From: Jejudonia soesokkakensis
GTDB lineage: Bacteria > Bacteroidota > Bacteroidia > Flavobacteriales > Flavobacteriaceae
Direction: 5' to 3'
Assembly: GCF_042664795.1 (NCBI RefSeq)
Contig: NZ_JBHTBN010000005.1
Span: 1-64,000, forward strand
Length of the DNA: 64,000 nucleotides
Part shown: in pieces, positions 26,533 through 35,534 of the stretch
Layout of the letters: every line of letters starts with the position of its first letter
How positions within the stretch are numbered: position 1 is the stretch's first letter
Translations under genes and position numbers: made by a program
The notes under the pieces: generated by a model
The model's input: the letters and a program-made list of their open reading frames with translations, nothing else
Databases searched by the model: none
What the model was told of the DNA's origin: nothing

Positions 26533-27169
26533 TCATTCGTACTGCTTGAACAATAGTTCCGCCAATAAGTGCAATTCCAATTATTGTATATACGAGTGAA
26601 TTGTCTTTTTCACTTTTATCTTTTTTCTTTCCAATCTTTCCATAAATGGTAAGAACGGTAATTCTTCCGAAGAAAATTCCGCAGAAAAAAGCAACTAAAT
26701 AAAATACCGGACTTTTAATAGAAAGGGAAAGCAAATATGTATTTGCCAAGGAGATGACTAAAATCCAGAAAATGAGGGAGGGCGGATTTAAAAACGAAAG
26801 TAACGCACCTTTAGTAAAATTAGAAACATTCCATTTCTTGTTTAAAGGGTTTTCAAAAGATAAGTTGAACTGATTTCTCAAGAGAATGGCTAAACCCATT
26901 AAAAAGAAAAGCGCTAAAAAGGTAATTTGAAGCCATAGATTGTCTTCAAAATAATTGGTGAAAAGTCTGTGGTAAAAAAGCGCCAAAAACGCAAGCAGTG
27001 TAGAGCCTAAGGCTGCGCCATATACGATTCCCATTGCCCTCTTTAATGATGTATCCATCGCCGTAGTAACTACAGCGACGTTGGTACTACTTACAGGAAT
27101 TGATCCGAGACCTGAAATGACAAAACCAGTCGCAAAAAAGAAAAGAAGCATTACAGATGATTCTATCAT
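26519..27169 (-). CDS. LysE-type exporter family protein
   Basis: The 216-residue protein has about six hydrophobic helices with the LysE/RhtB-style arrangement. The first helix is followed by PVSSTNVAVVTTAMDTSLKRAMGIVYGAALGS, and the middle by FTKGALLSFLNPPSLIFWI, where the NPP motif matches the family. LysE proteins export amino acids or related compounds across the inner membrane. Its 3' end overlaps DUF2797 on the other strand by 14 nt. The AsmA-like gene is 29 nt downstream of the stop on the far side and could share its promoter region. Confidence 0.82.
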   Translation of the reverse strand: MIESSVMLLFFFATGFVISGLGSIPVSSTNVAVVTTAMDTSLKRAMGIVYGAALGSTLLAFLALFYHRLFTNYFEDNLWLQITFLALFFLMGLAILLRNQFNLSFENPLNKKWNVSNFTKGALLSFLNPPSLIFWILVISLANTYLLSLSIKSPVFYLVAFFCGIFFGRITVLTIYGKIGKKKDKSEKDNSLVYTIIGIALIGGTIVQAVRMIIDQ

Positions 27170-27198
27170 ATCACAAAATTATTCAGGAAGTTGTTCAT

Positions 27199-29832
27199 TT
27201 AATTACCACCCTTTGTACTGTCTGTTTTTTTCTTAGTTTTTCCAAATAAACCTCCCAAAATATCCTTTACTACCTGAGTAGTATTTTGCTGATTCGTAGT
27301 AGGATTGGTCTGCGTTTGTGTGGTATCGGTTGGTTTTGTTCCTCCACCTCCTAAGATATCCTGAAGAATATCGGTTCCTTTTGTGGTTAGTTCTTCTTTT
27401 TGTCTTTCAATTAATTTTTGTGTCAAGGTAGTTACAGCAGCTTTGGTGTCTACAGAAATCTGCGGACTCGTAAGCGTACCGGTTAAACCAATAGGCAACG
27501 CAACTTTCATCGTTTCTGCATCTGACGCACTTAACTTGGCTAATAATCCCGATACCTGACCACCCAAGTATTTTGCCGGAACATCCATGTTGAGGTTGTA
27601 ATTAATCGATTTATCTAGACCATGACTCCCCGAAGCAGTTACTTTTATGCCTTTGATGTCAAAATCGAACGGAGCGACAACAATATTGCCGTTATCAAAC
27701 GTCAATTTAGTGTCTACATCCCGCAAACTTAATTTATCGATATTTAAAAACTGAACCTGCTCTCCAAGTTTTGAAAGCAAAGGCGCTTTTGTGGGATCTA
27801 CTTCTGCTGTGATAACTTCAGCCAATGCATTACCGGCTAATGAAGTGAGTTGAGGCGTAAGATCATTGTTGAGATTTCCTTTTAAATTGATTTTTGTATT
27901 AAAACTTCCCTTTAACGAATTGGCAATAGGAACAAGGTATTTAAGCATTTCAGACTTTGCAAATGTTTCGGCAATATCGATTTTGCTAAGGTCCAGATTC
28001 ATGTCAAAAGTAGAAGTTTCTTTGGTGGAGAGATCACCCGCAAGTGCAATCGTACCCCCAAAAATGGTAGAGGTCACATTGCGTAAGCTCGCCGTTTCAT
28101 TCTGAATACTCATCGTTCCTTTGGCATTGTTTAACGTAATGTTATCATAGATGACCTTATCTGCTGAAAAGTCCAGCGTAGCATCCAGAAAATCTGGAAT
28201 TTTAACTGCTTTTGCTTCGGAAGTTGCAGCTCTATTTCTTGTGCTTCCTTCTTCTGAAGCAGTTTCCGAAGTCATAAAGTCATTAATATTAAAGGTGTTT
28301 GATGTCACATTAAATAGTCCTTTTAAATCCTGTTTTGATAATAAAAAAGGAATTAAATTCTGAATGTTTCCACTCGCTTTAATATCGGTTTGTCCAGAAG
28401 TAGCATTTAAATCATTTAATCGAATGTTTCCGGGATCGAAACTAATATTGGCATTCGCAACTTTTAGTTCATTTTTAAGTGCAGCGTCCGTATAATTAAA
28501 ATTCGTTACGCTCGCTGTACCACTTGTTTTTATATTTTGGTATTGTTCATTTTCGACCGAAGCCATATCAAAATTGGTGGTCACATCTGCTTTAAATACG
28601 CCACTCAATTCTTGCTCAAGTTCGAGGGGTAATACTTGTTCAATATTGGCAAGGTTTAAAGTTCCTTTCAATGCGAGATTGACCAACGCATTTTCAGTAA
28701 AATTGCGAATGCTTCCGTTGGCATTAAAAATCTCGTTGTCGATTTTAAAAGTAAGTCCATTGATGTTAAGGTAGGTGTCTTTTGCAAGGCCCGTTTCATT
28801 TTTTAATTGCACATCCATAGATATGTTTTGCACTGCTTTTGGGAGATCGGGATATTTAAATGACGCATTCGAACTTTTTATTGCAATATCCATGGTAGGG
28901 ATACGCTCTTCATCAATAATACCTTTGAGGACTCCATTGACGGTAAAATCTCCTGTGGTCTTCACATCATCCAACTCTTTTACATACACCTTTGGGATGA
29001 CAGCAAGAAAGTTTTTAAAGTCGGATGACGGCGTTGTAAAGCTCAAATCGATCTCGTTATTGGTTTCATTCACTTTTACAAATCCGTTGAAGGTAAGCGG
29101 AAGCTCATTCACTCTGGCTTCATTTTCAAGAAAGGTATATTTTTGATTATCGAGATCCATTTCAATCACAGCATCTAACGATACGGTATTGTCACTCAAA
29201 TATTCAATATCTCCAAGTCTAAAAGAAGTGATTGCTTCGGTTTTAGTATCTAATTGAGACTGAGCGAGTGAAAAATCACCTGTCCCTTCGTGATTTACAT
29301 TTTTGAGTTGTAAAAATGTTTCCGTAGAGAGATCTGAATACGCTATTCTGGAATTTTTGATTTCGTACTTTTTTAAATCAAAAGTAAAACCTGCGTTGCC
29401 CTCGGTGTCATCTACCAATGGAGCATCTTGTTTGATAGCAATATCATAATTAGCACGACCTAGTGAATCCAGTTTAATATTGACAAAAGCTTCATTAAAT
29501 AACAAGGCATCCACCTTAATAGGTTCGTCACTTGTTTTTAGTAATTGCATGATTCCCATATCCACTTTTAAAGATTTCCCGCTGGCAAGGGTATCTCCCG
29601 CAAAAGGTGTGCGGTTAATGACACTAAAATCTGTAATAACTAATGCGGCATCTGGAAAGCTTTTAAATAAACTTAAATCAAAGTCACTCCAACTCACTTC
29701 TGCATCAAGATTAGCGGCAATGGTTTTCTTAACCAATTTTTCTATGGTTCCTTTAAAAAAGAGGGGGGATAAGGCAAGTAAAATAAGTACGATGCCTAAA
29801 AATATTCCCAGTATTTTCAATAATTTTTTCAT
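27199..29832 (-). CDS. AsmA family protein
   Basis: The 877-residue protein has an N-terminal membrane helix (about 4-25) followed by an AsmA-type start with KKTIAANLDAEVSWSDFDLSLFKSFPDAALVITDFSV. A long run of repeated beta strands forms a groove, and the AsmA C-terminal region lies at about 600-800 (LKGSFNTKINLKGNLNNDLTPQL and VDTKLTFDNGNIVVAPFDFDIKG). The end is rich in Thr, Gln and Lys and is probably unstructured. AsmA-like proteins are thought to move phospholipids between the membranes. It is preceded by the queuosine transporter 35 nt away on the same strand. Confidence 0.9.
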   Translation of the reverse strand: MKKLLKILGIFLGIVLILLALSPLFFKGTIEKLVKKTIAANLDAEVSWSDFDLSLFKSFPDAALVITDFSVINRTPFAGDTLASGKSLKVDMGIMQLLKTSDEPIKVDALLFNEAFVNIKLDSLGRANYDIAIKQDAPLVDDTEGNAGFTFDLKKYEIKNSRIAYSDLSTETFLQLKNVNHEGTGDFSLAQSQLDTKTEAITSFRLGDIEYLSDNTVSLDAVIEMDLDNQKYTFLENEARVNELPLTFNGFVKVNETNNEIDLSFTTPSSDFKNFLAVIPKVYVKELDDVKTTGDFTVNGVLKGIIDEERIPTMDIAIKSSNASFKYPDLPKAVQNISMDVQLKNETGLAKDTYLNINGLTFKIDNEIFNANGSIRNFTENALVNLALKGTLNLANIEQVLPLELEQELSGVFKADVTTNFDMASVENEQYQNIKTSGTASVTNFNYTDAALKNELKVANANISFDPGNIRLNDLNATSGQTDIKASGNIQNLIPFLLSKQDLKGLFNVTSNTFNINDFMTSETASEEGSTRNRAATSEAKAVKIPDFLDATLDFSADKVIYDNITLNNAKGTMSIQNETASLRNVTSTIFGGTIALAGDLSTKETSTFDMNLDLSKIDIAETFAKSEMLKYLVPIANSLKGSFNTKINLKGNLNNDLTPQLTSLAGNALAEVITAEVDPTKAPLLSKLGEQVQFLNIDKLSLRDVDTKLTFDNGNIVVAPFDFDIKGIKVTASGSHGLDKSINYNLNMDVPAKYLGGQVSGLLAKLSASDAETMKVALPIGLTGTLTSPQISVDTKAAVTTLTQKLIERQKEELTTKGTDILQDILGGGGTKPTDTTQTQTNPTTNQQNTTQVVKDILGGLFGKTKKKTDSTKGGN

Positions 29833-29867
29833 ATCAATTTTCCGCAGAAGCGGGAATTTTATAATTG

Positions 29868-30611
29868 TTATATTTTAATATTTTCATTTTCTATGTGTAT
29901 TTCTGAAAGTTCCTCTCCTATTTCAAGATTGAATCGCTTCCTAAATGCAAATACACTCAAATATAATAAGGGAGTATCCAACATAGCAACAAGTACTTTA
30001 AATAGAAAACCACTTGCAAGCAAGGTGGTAAATAAGGTCCAGTCAATTTTTCCGAAGCTACACAATAATAACAATACGGTTGCTGTATCTACAAACTGCG
30101 ACAAAAATGTCGAGAAGTTATTGCGAAGCCAGAGATGTTTGCCTTTGGTCAATTTTTTCCAGAAATGAAATATCTGAATGTCGATATATTGCGCCAATAA
30201 GTATGCCATCATTGAGGCCAGTACCGCAATCGCTGTTGCACCAAAAACTGTAGTAAATAATGAGTCGCTAATTGGGCTCCAGGACGTTGCAGGAACTTGA
30301 TCTGCCACAAATACAATCAATAATGAAAAGAACGAGGCAAAAATCCCAGCAGTAACGACACGATTTGCTTTTTTCTTTCCGTAGATTTCACTTATAATAT
30401 CGGTTAGTAAAAAGGTAATAGGATATGGTAAAATTCCTACCGATATCTCAAAAGTATATATTCCGAAAAAATCCCAGTAAAAAAATTTTTGAAATATTAG
30501 ATTTGAAACTACCAGAGAAGCAATAAATAACGCGCCTAAAATTAAATAGATACGTTCTGCTAACAGTCTGTCTTTTAAGGTAAGCGTTGCCAAGATGATT
30601 ACTATACACAC
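29868..30611 (-). CDS. Queuosine precursor transporter (YhhQ/VUT family)
   Basis: The protein (up to 247 residues) has six to seven membrane helices and family motifs: VSNLIFQKFFYWDF, PITFLLTDIISEIYGKKKAN, and near the end NNFSTFLSQFVDTATVLLL. YhhQ proteins import preQ0/preQ1 for queuosine tRNA modification, and that role is inferred here. There is no ATG at the start: GTG at 30611 or TTG at 30593 are possible, and the TTG would remove six residues of weak similarity. No queuosine synthesis gene is nearby. The gene is followed by the AsmA-like gene. Confidence 0.85.
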   Translation of the reverse strand: MCIVIILATLTLKDRLLAERIYLILGALFIASLVVSNLIFQKFFYWDFFGIYTFEISVGILPYPITFLLTDIISEIYGKKKANRVVTAGIFASFFSLLIVFVADQVPATSWSPISDSLFTTVFGATAIAVLASMMAYLLAQYIDIQIFHFWKKLTKGKHLWLRNNFSTFLSQFVDTATVLLLLCSFGKIDWTLFTTLLASGFLFKVLVAMLDTPLLYLSVFAFRKRFNLEIGEELSEIHIENENIKI

Positions 30612-30660
30612 AAAGATACTGGCTAGTCATTTTGTTTTCCTTAATTTCGTCTTAAATTAG

Positions 30661-30836
30661 TAAGCACCCAAATCTTTGATTTGATAGTGCAAACTAACCC
30701 CGCCGAAGGGAGGGGTCTTTAAGACAATAGTAAGCACCCAAATCTTTGATTTGATAGTGCGAACTAACCCCGCCGAAGGGAGGGGTCTTTAAGACAATAG
30801 TAAGCACCTAAATCTTTGATTTGATAGTGCGAACTA
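30661..30836. repeat. 70-bp structured tandem repeat, two full copies and one partial
   Basis: The units are 30661-30730, 30731-30800 and a 36-bp partial at 30801-30836. Units 1 and 2 differ at one base (position 31 of the unit) and the partial copy differs at one more. Each unit holds a nested hairpin (GCAC, then CAAATC-TTT-GATTTG, then GTGC) and a second GC-rich hairpin (ACCCCGCC with GG-GGGGT) that is much richer in GC than the surroundings. The gene-free stretch 30612-30890 holds only this repeat and an AT-rich leader to the HPPK gene. No coding frame fits it. Confidence 0.9.
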
Positions 30837-30890
30837 CCTATAGCTCAAATAATTTCGTGAACTAAGTAATAATTTTAAAAAACGTAACAC

Positions 30891-32018
30891 ATCAAACCAC
30901 TCCAAAACGTATATCTTTCTCTGGGTAGCAATATGGGCAATCGTTTTGAACATTTGCAACAAGCGGTGAACTTGCTATTTGATGAAGTAGGTAGCGTTTT
31001 AAAAATTTCTCCGGTATATGAAACTCCCGCTTTAGGATTTGAAGGCGACTCATTTTTAAATTGTGTGATCTGGCTTCAAACAACCATGTCTTCTTCAAAA
31101 CTGTTGGCTACCATATTGTCAATTGAAAAGAGAATGGGACGTGAACGAAAGAAAACAGCTGGATATACTTCGAGATCTATTGATATTGACATTTTATTGA
31201 TCGATGATGAGGTCAAGAAAACAACAAAACTTACCCTACCACATCCAGAAATTGAAAACCGAAGGTTTGTTCTACAGCCTTTGGCAGAAGTAAATGCACA
31301 GATCATTCATCCAATTTCACAAAAAAATATCATTAGACTGTTAGCGGAAACTCTAGATACAAGCGAAATTGTCAAACAGTCTAAATGGCTTCGGAATCCA
31401 AAAAGTGATTACGATATTTCTAAGTTTAATTATATCGCAATAGAAGGAAATATTGGTGCGGGAAAAACAAGTCTGGCGACACTATTGGCAACGGATTTTA
31501 ATTCAAAACTCATTTTAGAACGGTTTAAGGACAATCCCTTCTTGCCAAAATTTTACGAAGAGCCCAACCGATATGCATTTTCATTAGAAATGTCTTTTCT
31601 AGCAGATCGCTATCAGCAGCTATTAGAAGACATCACTCAATACGATCTTTTTAAAGACAATGTAATCGCAGACTACGATGCGTACAAATCGCTCATTTTT
31701 GCAAAGGTGACGTTAGGGGATGAGGAATATAATCTCTATAAAAAATTATTCCATTTGATGCACAAAGAGTTACCAAAACCCGATGTGTACGTGTATTTAT
31801 TTCAGAATACGGAAAGACTACTGGAAAATATCAAAAAACGAGGGCGTGATTATGAGAAAAGCATACAACCAGAGTATTTGACAAAGATTAACGAAGGCTA
31901 TTTGGAGTATATTAAAATGCAGCAAAATGATAAGATTAAAATCATTGATATTTCGGAGCTTGATTTTGTTTCGAATCGAAGTGATTATCTAACCGTATTA
32001 CGGCGTATTATCGAATAG
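30891..32018 (+). CDS. folK: HPPK-deoxynucleoside kinase fusion
   Basis: Two enzymes lie in one chain. The first half (to about residue 160) is hydroxymethyldihydropterin pyrophosphokinase of folate synthesis: VYLSLGSNMGNR, ISPVYETPALG, then RTAGYTSRSIDIDILLIDD-like catalytic Asps. The second half (from about 180) is a deoxynucleoside kinase with P-loop EGNIGAGKTS, LERFKDNPF and a KKRGRDYE lid. The first ATG is 30933, but it lies after the conserved VYLSLGSN strand. The frame is open from 30888 with no ATG, GTG or TTG, only ATC at 30891, so translation probably starts at a rare codon. Such fusions exist in Bacteroidota. It overlaps the trmH-like gene tail to tail by 11 nt. Confidence 0.88.
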   Translation: MKPLQNVYLSLGSNMGNRFEHLQQAVNLLFDEVGSVLKISPVYETPALGFEGDSFLNCVIWLQTTMSSSKLLATILSIEKRMGRERKKTAGYTSRSIDIDILLIDDEVKKTTKLTLPHPEIENRRFVLQPLAEVNAQIIHPISQKNIIRLLAETLDTSEIVKQSKWLRNPKSDYDISKFNYIAIEGNIGAGKTSLATLLATDFNSKLILERFKDNPFLPKFYEEPNRYAFSLEMSFLADRYQQLLEDITQYDLFKDNVIADYDAYKSLIFAKVTLGDEEYNLYKKLFHLMHKELPKPDVYVYLFQNTERLLENIKKRGRDYEKSIQPEYLTKINEGYLEYIKMQQNDKIKIIDISELDFVSNRSDYLTVLRRIIE

Positions 32019-32550
32019 CTTTTAATTTGCTGAAAAAATCCCAGACTACCACACCCACACTCACACTAATGTTTAAGGAATGTTTGGTGCCGTATTGTGG
32101 AATTTCAATCACCACATCACTTTCAGAAACTACTTTCTGCTGAACGCCTTTTACTTCATTTCCAAATACTAATGCATATTTCTGCGCTGTCTGAAGCGAA
32201 AAATCCTGTAATTCCACCGAAAGTTCTGCCTGTTCGATCGAAGCGACAAATACCCCTTCATTTTGCAATTTTTTAATTAGAAGTAATGTATCTTCAGCAT
32301 ATTCCCAAACAACACTGTCTGTAGCTCCCAGCGCGGTCTTTTGAATGTCTTTATGAGGAGGTTTTGCAGTGATTCCGCAGAGATAGATCTTTTCAACTAA
32401 AAAAGCATCTGCTGTTCTAAAAACCGAGCCGATGTTATTTAGACTTCGAATATTATCAAGAATGATGATGATAGGAGTTTTATGAGCTTCTTTAAAATCT
32501 TCTGCATCAATTCTGTCTAATTCGCTATTCTTAAGTTTGCGGTACTTCAT
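32008..32550 (-). CDS. TrmH/SpoU family RNA methyltransferase
   Basis: The 180-residue protein shows the SPOUT knot motifs: PIIIILDNIRSLNNIGSVFRTADAF (motif 1), YALVFGNEVKGVQQ (motif 2) and IPQYGTKHSLNISVSVGVVVWDFF (motif 3). This is a compact enzyme without the N-terminal RNA-binding domain found in larger members. It should methylate the 2'-hydroxyl of a ribose in tRNA or rRNA. The precise target cannot be told. It overlaps the HPPK-kinase gene by 11 nt at the 3' ends. Confidence 0.9.
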   Translation of the reverse strand: MKYRKLKNSELDRIDAEDFKEAHKTPIIIILDNIRSLNNIGSVFRTADAFLVEKIYLCGITAKPPHKDIQKTALGATDSVVWEYAEDTLLLIKKLQNEGVFVASIEQAELSVELQDFSLQTAQKYALVFGNEVKGVQQKVVSESDVVIEIPQYGTKHSLNISVSVGVVVWDFFSKLKAIR

Positions 32551-32577
32551 ATCATTAATTCTCCCGTAGAGGTTGTG

Positions 32578-33531
32578 TTATTCAAATTCAATAGTTGATT
32601 GCCTGTCTCTGTTGACAGTCAATTTTGTCACGTCTGGTCTAGAATAGTGACCTACCGGGTCAAAATTTTGACGTTCTTCAAGCACTCGATTAAAATTAAG
32701 CGTGTGATATATATTGCCTTCTTTATGTAAAACAGGCTCAATGATCCATTCTCCATCTGGCCCGCAGATACAACTTCCTCCATTAGCTAAAACATCTGGC
32801 GCTTTTTCAAGTATTTTATCAAGATGTGGAGTGTCTGTAGGGAAATCTGCCGTGGTCATCAAGGAAGACACAGAAATCACAAAACTTCTACCTTCACGTG
32901 CGATAAAACGGGTGATATCTTTGGTGTTATGATCACTTCCTGGCCAAACTGCAATGTGTAAGTTTTCACCTAAGCCATATAAGGTAGCTCTAGGCAAGGG
33001 CATCCAGTTCTCCCAGCAGTTGAGTCCGCCAAGGGTAAAATCTTTAAGTCTATGTACTTCAAGTCCGTGCCCGTCGCCAGGGGCCCAGGTGAGTCGTTCG
33101 TCATAGGTTGGCTGTAATTTACGATGAACAGAAAGAATATTTCCTTCGTGCGAAATATATACTAAAGAAGCATAAATACTGTGGCCGCCACGATCTAAAG
33201 GGCGCTCAATGATCCCCAGATATACAGCAATAGTATGTTTTTCTGAAAGCGCACAAATCTCATCGAGATCTCCATTTTCTATGGTTACACTGTTTCGTAC
33301 ATAGTGCGCATGAAGCTCCTTATTAATTTTAGTGTCCCATTGCGCTCCTTCGGTCAATGCAAGCCAGAATGGGTAGCCGGGCAGTAAACCCTCTCCAAAA
33401 ACAATAAGTTCTGCATTGTTATTGGCAGCTTCAGTTATCTGTTTTTTTATTTTCTGAAGGGTTTCAGCTTTATTGAGCCACACAGGAGAGATCTGAGCTA
33501 AAGCAACTTTTAATAAATTGGTTTCTTTCAT
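32578..33531 (-). CDS. Nitrilase-type carbon-nitrogen hydrolase
   Basis: The 317-residue enzyme has the complete catalytic triad of the nitrilase superfamily: Glu47 (LIVFGEGLLPGYPFW), Lys138 (VHRKLQPTYDER) and Cys172 (GLNCWENWMPL). The CWEN-x-MPL pattern is that of the nitrilase branch (nitrile to carboxylic acid plus ammonia) rather than of the amidase branches, which usually show other residues after the Cys. The substrate is not predictable. It lies 27 nt from the trmH gene and 9 nt from the UbiA-type prenyltransferase on the same strand. Confidence 0.9.
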   Translation of the reverse strand: MKETNLLKVALAQISPVWLNKAETLQKIKKQITEAANNNAELIVFGEGLLPGYPFWLALTEGAQWDTKINKELHAHYVRNSVTIENGDLDEICALSEKHTIAVYLGIIERPLDRGGHSIYASLVYISHEGNILSVHRKLQPTYDERLTWAPGDGHGLEVHRLKDFTLGGLNCWENWMPLPRATLYGLGENLHIAVWPGSDHNTKDITRFIAREGRSFVISVSSLMTTADFPTDTPHLDKILEKAPDVLANGGSCICGPDGEWIIEPVLHKEGNIYHTLNFNRVLEERQNFDPVGHYSRPDVTKLTVNRDRQSTIEFE

Positions 33532-33540
33532 TTTCTAAAA

Positions 33541-34446
33541 TTAAAGAATTCTATTGAGTACGACATCGATATCGATTAATACAATACTAAAGACACCAAT
33601 TACAATGATAAATTTCAGGATGTTATGTAAAATGATATAGTGTAGTTTTTTCCCAGATTTCCAAAGAATAATATCGAAGACTAGAAGTCCGAGTATGCTT
33701 CCGAAGAAAAAGAAGTACATATAGCCAATTTCATATTTTGTCAATAGCAAGAGAATAGGGATTAAGGTTAAAATACTTAATACCGTTAGCATTATTTTAG
33801 AAGGTTTTTCGCCATACACTACTGGAATGGTATGATAGCTTTGAGCGAGGTCGCCTTTTATATTTTCCAGATCTTTTGTAAGCTCCCGCATGGAGATGAG
33901 TAAAAACAAGAATGTTGCATGTACAAAAATAACTTGGTCAAAATTTCGGTAATAAATAAACACAGCAAAAAATGGGATGACAGCTAGTATTGCCGCTGTG
34001 ATATTTCCAATGAAAGGATACTTTTTTAGCTTGTGGGAATACAACCAAATTCCAAAAATGTAGATTGAAAAAAATGCTACTGCTCTAAAGGAAACATAAC
34101 TTGCAAAGACAACCGATAAGAAGTTGAGTATAAAATATCCTGTCAATTTTTTTTGCTGACTTACCAATCTGTCCAACATGGTTTTGTTGGGTCTATTGAT
34201 TAGGTCTTTTTCGCTATCGTAAAAACTATTAATGATATATCCTCCTGCTATTGCTGAAGCCGAAGCAAGGACCAACATTAGTAAATTTATGTCGAGTAGT
34301 ACTTTTCCAAGCGGCAGGTCTGGTGCAAGGATATAAATAGAGGTCAAATACTGGGCAATTACAATCACAAGAATGTTATACCCACGTACAATTGAAAACA
34401 GACTAAAAAACTTTAGTAAAAAGTGTTTTTGTTTTCTGCTTAGCAT
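33541..34446 (-). CDS. UbiA-type geranylgeranylglycerol-phosphate geranylgeranyltransferase homologue
   Basis: The 301-residue membrane protein has about eight to nine helices and the UbiA prenyl-diphosphate motif N-SFYDSEKDLINRPNKTM (DxxxD with NRP). A second, weaker acidic motif appears as RELTKDLENIKGD. Database entries for this gene in flavobacteria call it GGGP geranylgeranyltransferase, an enzyme of archaeal ether-lipid synthesis. The name rests on that family assignment and its role in bacteria is unproven. It lies next to mevalonate kinase (18 nt), which fits isoprenoid use. Confidence 0.8.
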   Translation of the reverse strand: MLSRKQKHFLLKFFSLFSIVRGYNILVIVIAQYLTSIYILAPDLPLGKVLLDINLLMLVLASASAIAGGYIINSFYDSEKDLINRPNKTMLDRLVSQQKKLTGYFILNFLSVVFASYVSFRAVAFFSIYIFGIWLYSHKLKKYPFIGNITAAILAVIPFFAVFIYYRNFDQVIFVHATFLFLLISMRELTKDLENIKGDLAQSYHTIPVVYGEKPSKIMLTVLSILTLIPILLLLTKYEIGYMYFFFFGSILGLLVFDIILWKSGKKLHYIILHNILKFIIVIGVFSIVLIDIDVVLNRIL

Positions 34447-34464
34447 GAAATGAAATTGAAACTA

Positions 34465-35403
34465 TTAGAAGTTATAGACAACCTCTAATTGGTGATCTTT
34501 AAGTGCCGCACGCGCCTTGTCAATATCTTCGGTAAAACCTAACATGTAGCCGCCACCGCCAGAGCCACATAATTTTAAATAATAAGCATTGGTGTCTAGT
34601 CCTTTTTTCCAAAGCTTGTGAAATTCTTGCGGGATCATAGGTTTGAAATTATCGAGCACTACTTTAGACAATTGTTTGATATTGCCAAAAAGAGATTTTA
34701 CATCTCCTTTTAAGAAATCATCGACACAGGCATCGGTATGTTTAACAAACTGATCTTTAAGCATATTTCGAAACCCTTCCTGTTTCATGTTTTCCATAAA
34801 GATGTTCACCATAGGAGCGGTTTCACCAGTCATGCCACTGTCGAGTAAAAACACAGCGCCTTTGCCATCCTGTGTTTGGGAAGGAATCCCTGCAGGCTCA
34901 ATATTGTCCTGACTATTAATTAGGATAGGTAAACTTAAATAACTATTTAGCGGATCAAGACCAGAAGATTTTCCGTGGAAAAAAGATTCCATAGCCGCAA
35001 AGATCTCTTTTAAGGTGAGTAATTTTTCACGGGTGAGATTTTCTAAAACCGTTATTTTTTCGGTAGCATATTTGTCGTAAATCGCTGCTACTAGTGCACC
35101 GCTACTGCCTACTCCATATCCTTGAGGGATGCTACTGTCAAAATACATTCCGTCAGCAATATCTTTTTTAAGCGCTTCCATATTAAAAGTAACGAGTGGA
35201 TTTTCTCCTTGCTGAAGTGTTTCAAGGTATTCAGAAAAACGACGCAAATTATCATTAGAAGCATGAGTAGCAACTGTATGGTGTTCGTCAATTTTTAAAG
35301 CTCCTTTATAAAAATTATAAGGAATCGAAAGACCTTTAGAATCTTTAATGATTCCATATTCACCAAAAAGTAAAATTTTAGAATAGAAAAGGGGACCGCG
35401 CAT
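34465..35403 (-). CDS. Mevalonate kinase-type GHMP kinase
   Basis: The 312-residue cytoplasmic enzyme opens with FYSKILLFGEYGIIKDSKG, the GHMP entry strand. Its phosphate-binding motif is PQGYGVGSSGALVAAIYDKY, and a C-terminal KLCGSGGGGYMLGF completes the fold. Mevalonate kinase makes phosphomevalonate in the isopentenyl diphosphate route. The assignment to mevalonate rests on the neighbouring prenyltransferase and on the diphosphomevalonate decarboxylase gene at 41256-42335, on the far side of the sigma/CHAT cassette. A -7 box stands just upstream. Confidence 0.85.
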   Translation of the reverse strand: MRGPLFYSKILLFGEYGIIKDSKGLSIPYNFYKGALKIDEHHTVATHASNDNLRRFSEYLETLQQGENPLVTFNMEALKKDIADGMYFDSSIPQGYGVGSSGALVAAIYDKYATEKITVLENLTREKLLTLKEIFAAMESFFHGKSSGLDPLNSYLSLPILINSQDNIEPAGIPSQTQDGKGAVFLLDSGMTGETAPMVNIFMENMKQEGFRNMLKDQFVKHTDACVDDFLKGDVKSLFGNIKQLSKVVLDNFKPMIPQEFHKLWKKGLDTNAYYLKLCGSGGGGYMLGFTEDIDKARAALKDHQLEVVYNF

Positions 35404-35423
35404 AGTTACGATTAATGGTTATA

Positions 35424-35431
35424 CAAAAGTA
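35424..35431 (-). promoter_or_regulatory. Putative -7 box of the mevalonate kinase gene
   Basis: On the minus strand TACTTTTG matches TAnnTTTG and lies about 20 nt before the start codon. There is no clear -33 TTTG at the expected distance, only TGTC. Confidence 0.45.
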
Positions 35432-35534
35432 CAAAATTTAACAATAGAAATGACACTATTTAAAATACCTGTATTTTTTTGATGACATTTTATACGCTTG
35501 GCGATGTGGTAGTGTAGATATAAAACGCAATACC

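Noticed and set aside
30448..30630. Minus-strand 60-codon open frame at the 5' end of the transporter gene
   Set aside because: It overlaps the transporter in another frame and has no recognisable features.
30661..30836. Possible CRISPR array
   Set aside because: The units are directly adjacent with no unique spacers, only two and a half copies exist, and no cas gene is near.
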